Assembly: GCA_036346405.1 (NCBI GenBank)
Contig: CM070553.1
Span: forward strand, 72,232,976 to 72,296,975
Source of the DNA: Phyllostachys edulis
Lineage: Eukaryota > Streptophyta > Magnoliopsida > Poales > Poaceae
Length of the DNA stretch: 64,000 nt
Reading direction: 5' to 3'
Both the position numbers and the translations under genes were made by a program. Below, piece after piece: positions 10,701-20,874 of this stretch (position 1 is its first letter; each line of letters begins with the position of its first letter). The notes below the pieces were generated by a model that was given only the letters and a program-made list of their open reading frames with translations, was not told where the DNA came from and ran no database searches.

Positions 10701-12195
10701 GGTTAGTGAATCCTATAGTTGCACAATCTGTAGGAATGCCATGTCTTTACTACCTTACGCCTAGGTTACTTGCTGTGGTTTGAGCTCGTCGGATGAGCTC
10801 ATATCACTTAGTAGATTGCGACTTGAAATGCTTAGCAATGCTTAGATAACGGTAGAAATGGGCGGTTGTCGACATTATGTCGATGACCTTGATCACACTA
10901 AAATTATTATTCCATTATGTCCATCTTGTGCTTTGTTAAATTGTAAATACAAAATCTGAAAATAAATGTGTGGATTGGACTTGGGCATATTGGATGGATG
11001 GTGTGGTTTTTGGATGTGGTGGTATGCCTGAGTCAACAAGGACCGAATTCTTGCGCCATTGATCCAAGCAATTATGCGTACTAACCACGCGAGGGGCATA
11101 TGGAACCCCTCTTGACTAAGTACTCTAGGAGGTGTTAATTATGAGCTGCTCGGTTGGTGTGTTTTAAATGAAAACGTATATGTATAGTGTGGGAGGGGAA
11201 CATTAGCTTCCGCTAGGTCGTCTAATGTCTCTTTCTCCCGTGGGTTGTCTTGCTCGTAATTAGCATTATCCTTGGAAAGGTCTCGTAGAGACTTAGCCGT
11301 GCCAGCACACCTTCGGAAGTGTGCGTAAAGGAAAGGCGGTCTGGCGTGTGGGTACAGTGGTACACCCTGCAGGGATAAAACTATTCGAATAGCCTCGTCC
11401 TAGGTTATGGACACGCTTGGTTATTTCCCGTAAGAATTAGACTACAACCTTTAATTAAAATTTGACATGGGTGGTATGAACGGGGAGTTCATGCTATTGT
11501 TGTGGTGACTATTGGGTTAGTCACTTCCGTGATTGTTGTTGTCATCTACTTATTGTTATTATCGTTGTCAAACTTGATGTTTGAATGTTAAAACAGATTT
11601 GACAACTTGCCTTTAAATGTATTACCTTATTGCAAATAAATGTTGCTTTATGCTAAATGAGACATACAACCTCCACTTACATAAAGCTTGCATGTAGCAT
11701 ATGTTATAGGCCTGTTATCTTACACGTAAGTCTTGCGGAGTACTTTATGTACTCATCTCGCCCGTGGTTGTGGCATTTTGTGGCTATTGTTGCAGAGGAA
11801 GGGTGAGTTCCAAGAGCCTCACTTTTGTGCTATGTGTTGCAGCTTCTTCGACGACTAGCTTGGCGGTCCGGTCAGATGCCTAGGGGTTAAGGCACACTGA
11901 TTGGCTTTGTGTTATAGCCATCTTTATGGCACTTTTGCTTCATTGTTATCTTTTTAGAATTGTTGCTATTTGGCCTAAGGGCCCTCTTTTGTAATAGCTA
12001 TTCCATATTAACATTAACTTCGGTTTGTTGCTTATGTACTATGTGTTGTATGGAATTGATACATTCTTTTGTTGTGAGGTATGTATCTTGCATTCGGGAA
12101 GTATACATCTCTCGAGACCGGGTTTATTTGGTTGATAATACTAGGGTCAATTGGATGACTAAGTATTATGAGCCTAATAAATCCGGGTGCTCACA
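7781..12195 (+). repeat. 3' LTR of Ty3-A (4,415 bp)
   Basis: Runs from TGTAACATCCCAATTCTG to GGGTGCTCACA. The first ~450 bases and last ~2.5 kb align with the Ty3-B LTRs, but the GC-rich core (about 8,250-9,630) does not. The core holds several motifs of the type CCGTTGGATCT...ATCAACGGCCC (9,420-9,610) and, on the minus strand, tRNA-like box A/B words (8,265-8,305). The conserved block with CTATTCGAATAG lies at about 11,351-11,414, the TCGACAT-T-ATGTCGA hairpin at about 10,869-10,883, and the short DPPQQ...PGKQF frame at about 10,549-10,640. Several small unrelated frames inside are not genes. Confidence 0.9.
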
Positions 12196-13030
12196 TAGGT
12201 ACCGGTATGAGCGTGAAGAGGAAAGGTTTGGGAAGCTAAAGTTCACCATACCCAAATTTGATGGAGGTCCGGATCCAGAAGCATATCTCACATGGGAGTT
12301 GAAAGTGGATAAAATATTCCGGATGCATAATTACTCCGAGGAGAAGAAACTGGCCATGGCATCAGTTGAGTTTGATGACTATGCACTCATATGGTGGGAA
12401 CAGGTAATCAACCAAAGGGAAGCTCACAATGAGAGGCCGGTAGCATCTTGGGCTGAGATGAAGCATGAAATGAGAGCAAGATTTGTGCCCAGGCACTACA
12501 AGAGGGACTTGTATGATAAATTGCAAAACATGAAGCAAGGCAACCGGTCCGTTGAAGAGTACTATAAAGAGATTGAGAAAGCCATGATCCGAGCCAACAT
12601 CCAAGAAGCAGAAGAGCAAACCATGGCTCGTTTCATGTCAGGCTTGAACTACCCTATCAAGAGGATCACTGAGTTCCAACCATACAACAGCGTGGTCGAG
12701 CTAGTGCACCAAGCTACCAAGGTGGAGAGGCAAGTGCAACAAGATTCAAAGAATGCCCGAAGTTATCCAACTTTCACACCAAGAACTGCAACATATAGCA
12801 ACAAGTCAACCTCCAAGGGCATACCTGAGAAGAGCTACACTCAAGGGAGTGGTGGAGGCGCCTCAAGCATAAAGCCTCCCGCCACCACCACCGGCACCAA
12901 AGAAGCATCCACACCATTTACCCGGCGAGTTTCGGCCACCAGTGGGTCTTCCTCAGTTGGGTCTACCGCCAAGAGCCGTGAGATCCAATGCTTCAAGTGT
13001 TTGGGCCGTGGGCACATTGCAAGGAGTGCC
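12196..13030 (+). pseudogene. gag: Ty3-E gag, 5'-truncated
   Basis: The reading frame is open for about 275 codons: FTIPKFDGGPDPEAYLTWE, then ALIWWEQVINQ, MRARFVPRHYKRDLYDKLQN, GNRSVEEYYKEIEKAM and ARFMSGLNYPIKRI, the canonical plant retrotransposon Gag (capsid) series. A Ser/Thr-rich linker leads to the zinc knuckle CFKCLGRGHIAR (about 12,989-13,024), where a one-base loss shifts the last Cys (GAGTGCCCA) out of frame. The frame happens to stay open leftward into the Ty3-A LTR, so a 362-codon chimeric frame begins at 11,960; its first ~78 codons are LTR sequence and not a real N-terminus. Confidence 0.85.
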
Positions 13031-13520
13031 CAAACAACCGAACCATGATTGTGACCAAGATGGAGGATATGAGTCCACTAGTGATGGAGAGGCCGAGAAA
13101 TCAAATGAGGTTGCTAATCTTGAAGATGCCCAAGAAGAAGAGGCCCAAGATCCACTATTTTGTGACTTTGATACGAGCCCGGCTCTCATTGTCACAAAGA
13201 AGATTTTGACGGTCCAGAAACAAGATGAGCCCGAGCAAAGGACCAATTTATTTCAAACCAAGGCTGGCATGCAAGGGAAATCAATCAAAGTGATTATTGA
13301 TGGCGGGAGTTGTCACAACCTTGCAAGCCAAGAACTGTGCTCGAAGTTGGGACTCAAATTGAGAAGCATCCCCACCCTTACCATGTGCAATGGTTAAGTG
13401 AGTGTGGCACGGTCAAGGTGCAACACATGACCAAGGTCACTTTCCAAATTGGAGCCTACGCCGACACAGTGGAGTGTGATGTGGTGCCCATGACGGTGTG
13501 CCACCTCCTGTTGGGGAGAC
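13031..13520 (+). pseudogene. pro: Ty3-E aspartic protease, 3'-truncated by the gap
   Basis: After the gag frameshift an acidic linker (EVANLEDAQEEEAQDP) leads to the protease: VIIDGGSCHNLASQELCSKL at about 13,288-13,350, where DGGS is the DSG/DTG-type active site. A second frameshift near 13,365 is followed by HPHPYHVQWLSECG (about 13,367-13,408) and CDVVPMTVCHLLLGR ending at 13,520. The N gap starts at the next base. The enzyme would cleave the Gag-Pol precursor. Confidence 0.8.
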
Positions 13521-13620
13521 NNNNNNNNNNNNNNNNNNNNNNNNNNNNNNNNNNNNNNNNNNNNNNNNNNNNNNNNNNNNNNNNNNNNNNNNNNNNNNNN
13601 NNNNNNNNNNNNNNNNNNNN
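13521..13620. other. Assembly gap (100 N)
   Basis: One hundred N bases, probably of unknown true size. On its right the sequence resumes inside the Sire-2 3' LTR, matching 38,757 onward of the other LTR, so at least the first ~1.85 kb of that LTR is missing. The left parts of Sire-3 and of the hAT element, and the rest of Ty3-E, may also be hidden here. Confidence 0.98.
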
Positions 13621-13781
13621 GGTAGTACCGCGCATTACACGCCGGTACTACCGATTAACCTGACACTTGCTGAAAACAGGATTTCAACAAAACCGAAAAT
13701 GATCGTTTCGACAAACCAAGGAAGCTATTGCCAATTGTACCATCACATTAAGATCATGAGCATATCCCCATGATATCCACA
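13621..13781 (-). repeat. Partial 3' LTR of Sire-2
   Basis: Only the outer 161 bases next to the internal region are present; the rest is lost in the N gap. The segment is nearly identical to 38,761-38,921 and contains GGTAGTACCGCGCATTACAC and CGGTACTACCG. The boundary is TGTGGATATC (minus strand), ending at 13,781. Confidence 0.9.
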
Positions 13782-15510
13782 ATCTCCCCCTTGATGAACA
13801 CATTGGCAATTTCCCACAAATGCAAAATTTGAGGTTTGAAAAAGTAAAAACTCGACGTTTTCGTTCAAAGGCATAACTTGGTCCAAATGCAAGAAAAAGC
13901 AAAGGAAATGACCAAGCTAGCTCCAGAATAGTATCAGCAAGTGAGATACGGCAAAAGAAAGCATGAAAGCTTCAAAATCCAGAAAGGTGTCAAAATCTCA
14001 CTTAAGGTCCATATGAAAGAACAATTGTTTGATATGACCTTTGATCATTGTGAGGATCAAGAATTGCAATTCTAGTTCAGAAATGATAATAAAACCATAA
14101 GAATGCAAATAAGAAACTCCCCCTCACTATGATCCTTAGATTTTCAATTTTTCTCCAAGTAACTCCCCCTTTTTCAAACATCTTCTCCCCAAACAACTTC
14201 TCCCCTTTTTAACATTTTTACAATATCTTCTCCCCCTTTGACAATGGAGTCATCAAGGAATCACGCCTTCCTCTCGTCGAGAGATGACAAATGAGAATGA
14301 GGAAAAAGCATAAGAAGGAGCATGCATGAAATGCAATGGAGTAGCTTCAATTTTTTTTTTTGTATTTTTCAATTTTTGAATACAAGAAGCTTTGAAGATT
14401 ACCCAAAAGAACAAGTTAGCATTTCTAAAGTTGCACAAACAACATATCAAGCCCTAATGATTGCTAGCAAGATCATGATAGGACATATATAACAAAGCTA
14501 AGCAAGAAGGCTCAATATAAAGCAATGAGTTCTAGCATTTTAAGCAAAGCTTCAAATCTAGCAAGTTCATCAACAGGATCCTAAAATGATCTTGGCCATG
14601 TCAAAATGTCAACGTGAGATCCAAAAGCTAACAAGGACCACATTAAGAGACAAATAGGTCCTGAAATGAATCGTTTTGCTCATTTTTCTCAAAAGCCCAT
14701 TTTTAACTGTTTTTCAATTGCAATAAATATTCAAGTTGATAAAAGGTCTATCTTAGTAAAGAAGATCCTGGACTAGGAGCCATCCACAATCTCTTCCTAA
14801 GCTTCAACCAATTTGACAATTTGCATTTTTAGCATTGTGCTAGATCTCAAGCCTCACTACGACCATCCCAAGCAACAAAAGCTTAAGAGAGTGGTCTAGG
14901 TCATCCAAAACTCCCCCTGAGTTCATGCCTAGTACCATGGCAGCAGGTCTCATGAGAAAGAATTGGTGAGATCGGTTCTTTTCGCACAAAAGAGATCATT
15001 TTTTATTTTGCACAAGAGCAGTTTTAGATTCTCAAGAACACAAAAAGCTCAAGTAATGATCAAAGCTAGATTCAAGAGCTAACAAAGCAATTTTGACAGG
15101 GCCAATGTCATAAAAGGAGCACTAATTGCATGGAATCGGGTGAACAATTCACAAATTGCTAATTTCTTAGTTCAAGTTGTTTTCAAGTTCTAGCTCATAC
15201 AAAGAAAGACTTAGCTACACATGTGAAGGCATGATAATTCTAGCAAGTCAAAGAACTAGACATGGCATTGAGCAAGAATTTGAAACACTAAAGCTCCAAG
15301 GGTAATAAGCAAAGCTTCATCAATTTAAAAGATAAGCAGAAAAGCTTATATTACAATGCATCTTTTTGGATTTTTCATATGAATGCAATATGATACAATG
15401 AGATGCAAGAAAAGCTCAAAAAGCCTAAAAAAAATCAAAAAGATCAACAAGCTCAAAAAGAAAATCAAGAAAAGATCAAATGAACAGGAAAGATCAGAAA
15501 AGATCCAACT
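13782..15510 (-). other. Sire-2 non-coding 3' region with multiple polypurine tracts
   Basis: A 1.7-kb A/T-rich region without coding potential between RNase H and the 3' LTR. On the plus strand it shows eight CTCCCC(C) words, read as GGGG(G)AG on the element strand: 13,784, 14,118, 14,163, 14,185, 14,200, 14,230, 14,911 and 15,509. Repeated polypurine tracts at this place are a published hallmark of Sireviruses. The tract adjoining the LTR (13,782-13,795) is the presumed plus-strand primer. Confidence 0.8.
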
Positions 15511-15515
15511 CCCCC

Positions 15516-17040
15516 TCAAACCAACCCATAGGGATAAATTACCCCTAACTCACTCCTCAAGGTGGCAAACCTTGTTGGGTCTAAAGGCTTGGTGAGGATA
15601 TCAGCTAACTGAGCCTCGGACTCCACAAAATGCAGCACAATATCACCCTTCTCAACGTGGTCTCTAAGGAAGTGATAGCGAATGTCTATGTGCTTGGTCC
15701 TAGAATGTTGCCTTTGGGTTCTTAGCAATGTTAATAGCGAAGTGTTGTCACGAAGAGAGGAACACTAGCAAAAGTTAACCCAAAATCCTTAAGAGTGGAG
15801 ACCATCCACAAAATCGACTCTGACAACTAGCGGTGACTACATATTCAAACAAAGATGGATTGTGCAACGAAGACTGCTTCCTAGATGACCAAGAGACAAG
15901 AGAAGTGCCTAAGAAATGACATGTGCGAAGTGCTCTTCCTATCTAGCCTCTGACCCATAAAATCAGAATCGAAAACCCCGAATGGACAATGAAGAAGAAC
16001 AAGAATACCAAATGCCATCTTGAAGGGTAGAGTGTAAATACGAAAATGCACTTAACGGCTTGGCGATGTGAAGTCCTCGGTGGCCTTTGAAACCTCGCGA
16101 GAGGCGGACCGCGAAGTGGATGTACGGTCTTGAGGTCGTCAGGTACAGAAGGGAGCCGATCATGCTGCGGTACTCGCGTTGATCCATGGCTTCTCCTTCC
16201 TCATCTGGATCCAAAACAGTCGATGTCGCCATGGGAGTGGCGATCGACTTGCAATCACCCATCTCAAAAGCGGCAGCAAATCCTTGGTGTGCCGTTTGAT
16301 GGATGAAGATCCCTTCCTTGCATTGCTTGATTTGTAGCTCCAGAAAGTAATTGAGTTCTCCCATCATGCTCATCTCAAATTCCCTGGACATGGTCTCAGA
16401 AAAACTGGAAACAAGAGCATTAGAGGAACCACCAAAGATAATATCATCAACATAAATCTGAACAAGCAGGAAGTCATTGCCATGCCTAAGAATGAAAAGA
16501 GTCTTATCAACTTTTCCCATTTTAAAATCATTCTTAAGCAAGAAGGTCTTAAGCCTATCATACCATGCTCTAGGGGCTTGCTTAAGACCATACAAGGCTT
16601 TGGATAACTTGTAAACACGATCAGGGTGCTTGGGATCCTCAAAGCCAGGGGGTTGCCTAACATACACTTCCTCCTCTATAAAACCATTCAGAAGGCACTC
16701 TTAACATCCATTTGATGCAACCTAAAACCTTTAGATGCAGCAAATGCAAGCAAATCTTGAATGGCTTCTAATCTAGCAACAGGAGGCGAAGGTCTCATCA
16801 AAATCTAACCCCTCAACTTTGGCTAAAACCACGAGCTACCAATCTAGCCTTGTTTCTAACCACAGAACCATCCTCATTTTGTTTATTTTTGAACACCCAG
16901 CGGGTTCCTATAACATTATGACCACTAGGAGGATCTACAAGGTTCCAAACTTTATTTCTTTCAAAATTCTCTAACTCCTCATGCATGGCATTGACCCAAC
17001 TAGCATCGAGATAAAGCATGTGATATATCTTTGGGTTCAA
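15516..17040 (-). pseudogene. RT-RH: Sire-2 reverse transcriptase and RNase H (broken)
   Basis: The N-terminal RT stretch WVNAMHEELENFERNKVWNL and GTRWVFKNKQNEDG lies at 17,040-16,813. After a frameshift the frame at 16,667-15,963 reads YVRQPPGFEDPKHPDRVYKL, KALYGLKQAPRAWYDRLK and the catalytic YVDD at 16,454-16,443, all diagnostic of Ty1/copia. The RNase H end reads KHIDIRYHFLRDHVEKGDI and LADILTKPLDP, finishing near 15,519. Several indels separate these blocks, notably between 15,963 and 15,730 and around 16,670-16,810. The enzyme copies element RNA and degrades the template strand. Confidence 0.9.
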
Positions 17041-18395
17041 AAGAAGCTACAAATGCAGAGTGAGAGAAAAGACTCGGATCATGATACAGGCGAGTGACTC
17101 GCTCATGGAGATTACCAATCATCGATCCGGAGGTGTTGCTTCGAATGTGCAAAGGAGGCGCTTGGGGAGATAGCATCTCCTCAACCTCGCATGATCTTCT
17201 TGATGAAGAAATCGCGGCGAGAGCCTCAATTGGAGGTGAAGCGATCGTGGGAGTTACGGAGCTTGGGCGGCTTGCAGGGAACATCGACAACGGTGAAGGA
17301 GCAAAATCAAGTTCATCCTCATCTTCTTCAACAAAAATGCTCTCTGTCACTGTAAGTCATCTGAAACATCGGATCTAGTTCGAGGCTAGTCTCATCAAAA
17401 GTGACATTGCATGTCTCTGAACAATGTTAGTTTCAACATTAAAACCGAAAACCCTCGAATGAGCGGGATAACCCGAAATGAACCATCACAAGTCCTTGAT
17501 TCAAATTTATCTAGGTTCCTGTCTTGAGAATAAAACACTTGATCCAAAGACTCGAAAGTGAGAAACAGAGGGTTTTCTACCAAAACGAAGCTCATATGAA
17601 GTCTTGCCCAAAGACGGTCTCAAAAGGACACGGTTTGAAATATGGCAAGCTGTAGCAATAGCTTCGGCCCAAAACCTCCTCGGTGTGCTATACTCATCGG
17701 CATCGTTCTAGCCATCTCAACTAGAGTCTGTTCTTCCTTTCCTAGCGCCATTTCTTTGAGGACATGTGGAGAAGAGAGCGATGCTCAATCTGCGCTCGGC
17801 ACAAAAGAGGCAAAGAAGCATTCTTGAACTCCGTGCCATTGTCCTTTGCGGATCGCTCTCAAGGCACCGGGAAGTTGAAGCCAAGCGAAGAACAAGGTCA
17901 TGAAAATGATCAAAAGCCTCATCCTTGAAGCAAGAAAGAACACCCAAGAGTATCTCGAAAAATCATCGACTATGACAAGAATGTACCAATTGCCACCGAC
18001 CGGCCGAACCCTAGCGGGACCAGCGGTATCCATATGAAATGCTTGTCGGTCCGTCGGTCATGACCATAGTCAATGATGGGTGTGGCGACAACTTGCTTGC
18101 CATGCCTCTGAGCATACATCTGACATCCTTGGCGACTTTGAGTTTAGGCAAACCTCTCATGAGATCAAGGCCGCTAACTTTCGTGTCGGATGATCAAAAC
18201 CAATGTGCCCCAAACGTCGGTGCCAAAGCCAGATATCAAAAGAAGATGCAATCAAACACTTAAGAGATCCGGCAAGCGATTCAGAAAAGTCAGCTCCAAA
18301 AATTCTACCAACTCTAGAAATCCCAAAAAGAGCTCACCAAAGAATCAAGCACCGACGGGCATTCTTCTTAAAAGCGAGTCTCATAGCCATCATCG
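17041..18395 (-). pseudogene. INT: Sire-2 integrase region (broken)
   Basis: The clearest block is at 18,033-17,920: HMDTAGPARVRPVGGNWYIL followed by VIVDDFSRYSWVFFL, the catalytic-core start of copia integrases. Upstream (18,180-18,400) are remnants of the zinc-binding part and downstream the fragments PHVLKEMALG-like and RSYELRFGRKPSVSH-like in shifted frames. The C-terminal Ser-rich linker (about 17,350-17,050) leads to RT. At least four frameshifts are needed to read it through, so the enzyme would not be made. Confidence 0.75.
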
Positions 18396-18680
18396 AGAAG
18401 TCAGGAGAGTAAAGGAAGATTGTACCTTAGCTTAGACACAAGCGCGATGTCCTTGAGAATGAACTTGTCGTTCACCCTAATCATTCCGGTTCCTTCAATG
18501 CGCCCTTGTGTATCATCTCCAAAGGTGATGAAGGCATCACCTGTTGATCGCGTGAAGGAGGTGAACCATCTTGAGTCTCCGGTCATGTGGCGTGAACACG
18601 GTCGGCGAACCATGTGTTCTTCCCCTTAGCGCCAATCCACGAAAATCAAGGAACAAAAAGCGATGTGTCTCAATCTGGGG
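18396..18680 (-). pseudogene. pro: Sire-2 aspartic protease region (broken)
   Basis: The minus-strand frame 18,613-18,401 reads CSRHMTGDSRWFTSF, FITFGDDTQGRIEGTGMIRV and FILKDIALVSKLRYNLPLLS, the typical copia protease-to-integrase linker (HMTGD and the YNLLS-type ending). The catalytic Asp-Ser-Gly just upstream of CSRHMTGD cannot be read in frame (18,610-18,650), apparently because of base losses. Confidence 0.8.
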
Positions 18681-20874
18681 TTAGTTAAGCGACTTGGGAA
18701 CCCGATCTTGAGACACTTTCGTCTGCATGAGTAGTATGCAAAGCAGATGTGCTATCCTTGACTTTATTAGCAGTTCTATTTTGAGCAATGGTAACGAACA
18801 TGAGATGCATCTGTCTAGGAACATGGTGATGAGCATGTGCAACAAATCCTAAGTGGGGTTCTTCTTTTATGCGTGACCATGTCTCATAAAAGCTCTAGGT
18901 TGATTAGATGACATTCTAGCAATATTTTTCTTAGCATTCTTCAACCGCCATGAGAACTCAACCAAATGTCCACTCTTCTTGCAATAGGTGCAATGGTATT
19001 TTGTACCCTTGGGAGAAGCACCTTTTGGCTTAAAAGAAGGTTGGACAAACCTGTGATTTAAAAGCAGTTTTTGCGAGGTTGGGTTTTGAATTCAACTAAG
19101 CCATTTTCCAAGACACGAATGACATTAGGCTTGGACATGTCTGGCGAGTTGTATCCTAAACCTTGCTTCTTAAAAGGAGTTTTAGATTTATCTAGAATCA
19201 TGTTTAACTGTTTTTCACCATTAGAGAATCTTTCTAAAGTATCCTTGAGATATGCATTCTCTTTTTCAATATTAGCACATGATTCACAAGTCTTGCCCTT
19301 AATGGCTCTAGCATGTTTCTCCTTAAGATGAGCAACTTCAAGCTTATAGGCGGCACAAGAGGCACAAGATGTAGAATCAATTGAATCCTTAAGCAGCAAA
19401 CTTAGCTCTAGCGCTTCTAGAATATCCTTAACTTCATGTTCGCGCTCTAAGCAGAAAGAGCAAAAGCTAGATTTCACATTACCAGAAGCATCCAACTTGC
19501 TAGAATCTAAGCATTTTTCACATGGAGCAGATTTAACATCAATTAGCTCAGTTCTAGCATTTTCAAGTTGATGCAAGCAATATCATGAGCAGATTGCAGT
19601 TTAGACAGTTCGGAGTGCAAAGCATGGCAGGATGAACATTCATCAACATCTAGACTCTTAGCATTCACAATCTCTAATGTCAAATTCTCGACTTGTGATT
19701 CTAGATCCTTGTTCCTAGCCATGGTGAACTTTAAAGCCTTATCTGACTAAGCAATTGCTCATACATGTTATCGCATCTAGCGGAAAGGACATCATAGGAT
19801 GGAAGTACCTCATCGTTGTCATCGGCGTCGGAGTCGGCCATGAAGCTTATCTTAGGTGAAGTCCTTGGCCTTCCCTTTCTTGTCTTGAGGATCTCCTCCT
19901 CCTTGTCCTCCTCGCTCCCGAGTCCACATCGCTCATGGATTGATCTCCAAAGCGGCAAGGACCCGGTGGCGACCTTCATGAGCTTGGCGACATCATACTT
20001 GGACTTGCCCCTTGAGGCTTCTTCCAGCGAGCTTCTCAATCTTGTGGTTGCCCTTACCCTTGACTTTGGGGCGATTGGCGGATGTGATATAGCTCTCCAC
20101 ACTCATAGCATGTCACGGGCCACCTCTCTTTCATTTCGACATTGTTATATGCCCGTGTGACTTTCTTGGCTAAAAGAGCTAAATCAGCCTCGGGAAGACT
20201 CTCAAACTCTTCTTCTTGAATAGCGAGATAAACACGCAAGAGAAAAACCGAAGAAGACTCGGAAGAACCATCGAGAGTCCCTTGAAAGGATCGACCACCA
20301 AAGCCATGTTATCCTTCTTAGGATTACCGCCTCTCTTGATCTCATGAGTCTTTAGCTTGCTATAAAGCAACTCCAAAGTGAGATTAGAGATCGACATTCT
20401 CCTCTATGGCGATTGCCTTCATCTCCCACTCCTTGGTGTTGATTGCACCCAAGAGGTGGGTGGCATTCTCAGATTGAGAGTACTCAATGTCAATGACTTT
20501 CATCGATTGATCACCTTGTTAAAGCGAGTAAAGGCGTCATCGATGCTCTCACGGGGCGCATCTCGAATTTGTTGTACTCTCGCTTGTAGACATTCGACGC
20601 ACTTGCTTGATCCGGGGCGATCCCTCATGGTAAGTTTCGAGGGTGTGCCAAATCTCATGTCTTGATCGCAAGATTGCAAATCCTATCGTACTCTTGCCTA
20701 CCAAGCCCAGCATATAGAAGGTTCTTTGCCTTGTTGTTGTTAGCCAAGAGGGTCTCTTTGGCCAGAGTAACAACCGGGCAAAAGCAATGAGGATCGAACA
20801 ACCTCCCATATAGCTTGTCCTTCGCTCTCAAGGAAGACTCGCATGCGATTCTTCCAATAGGCATAATCGAGCAC
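18681..20874 (-). pseudogene. gag: Sire-2 gag, main part (broken)
   Basis: Reads leftward from the Ty3-B junction. The N-terminal half is in short frames (20,874-20,180), including the ALLQWPKR-like and RMRVFLES-type Gag words. A zinc knuckle CYECGELYH lies at about 20,110-20,070. An acidic stretch SFMADSDADDNDEVLPSYD follows, then a Cys- and Leu-rich coiled coil (19,576-19,058) with CEKCLDSSK, CSFCLEREHEV and LNMILDKSKTPFKKQGLGYN, typical of Sirevirus Gag. A second knuckle-like HCTYCKKSGHL lies near 18,990-18,960. The first 14 codons are 16 kb away, on the far side of Ty3-B. Confidence 0.85.
20869..20874. repeat. Target-site duplication of Ty3-B, left copy
   Basis: GAGCAC before the LTR start TGTAACATCC, compared with GAGCCC at 36,799-36,804 after the 3' LTR. 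Five of six bases agree; Ty3 elements normally duplicate five. Removing Ty3-B and one copy restores a continuous Sire-2 gag region, which supports the site. Confidence 0.65.

Larger units (their letters stand above)
3925..12195 (+). mobile_element. Ty3-A: 5'-truncated Ty3/gypsy chromovirus with 3' LTR
   Basis: The order is gag C-terminus, protease, reverse transcriptase, RNase H, integrase, chromodomain-like tail, polypurine tract, 3' LTR. This is the Ty3/gypsy order, and the tail after the integrase with a WEREDRL motif points to the chromovirus (Tekay/Del-like) branch. The 5' LTR, leader and gag N-terminus are missing: homology with Ty3-B starts abruptly at 3,925 (matching about 27,460). 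The protein parts match Ty3-B closely, but the LTR core differs. The 3' LTR ends inside the gag gene of Ty3-E, so Ty3-A inserted into Ty3-E. Many frameshifts make the copy non-functional as written. Confidence 0.9.
12196..13520 (+). mobile_element. Ty3-E: gag-protease fragment of another Ty3/gypsy element
   Basis: A plus-strand Ty3 Gag-protease segment, cut on the left by the Ty3-A LTR and on the right by the N gap. It is not related to the gag of Ty3-A, B, D or F at a level visible by eye, so it is a separate lineage. Its protease continues into the HPHPYHVQWL and VPMTVCHLLLGR motifs that commonly precede RT in plant Ty3 elements. RT and integrase would have followed in the gap or have been lost. 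Confidence 0.85.
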
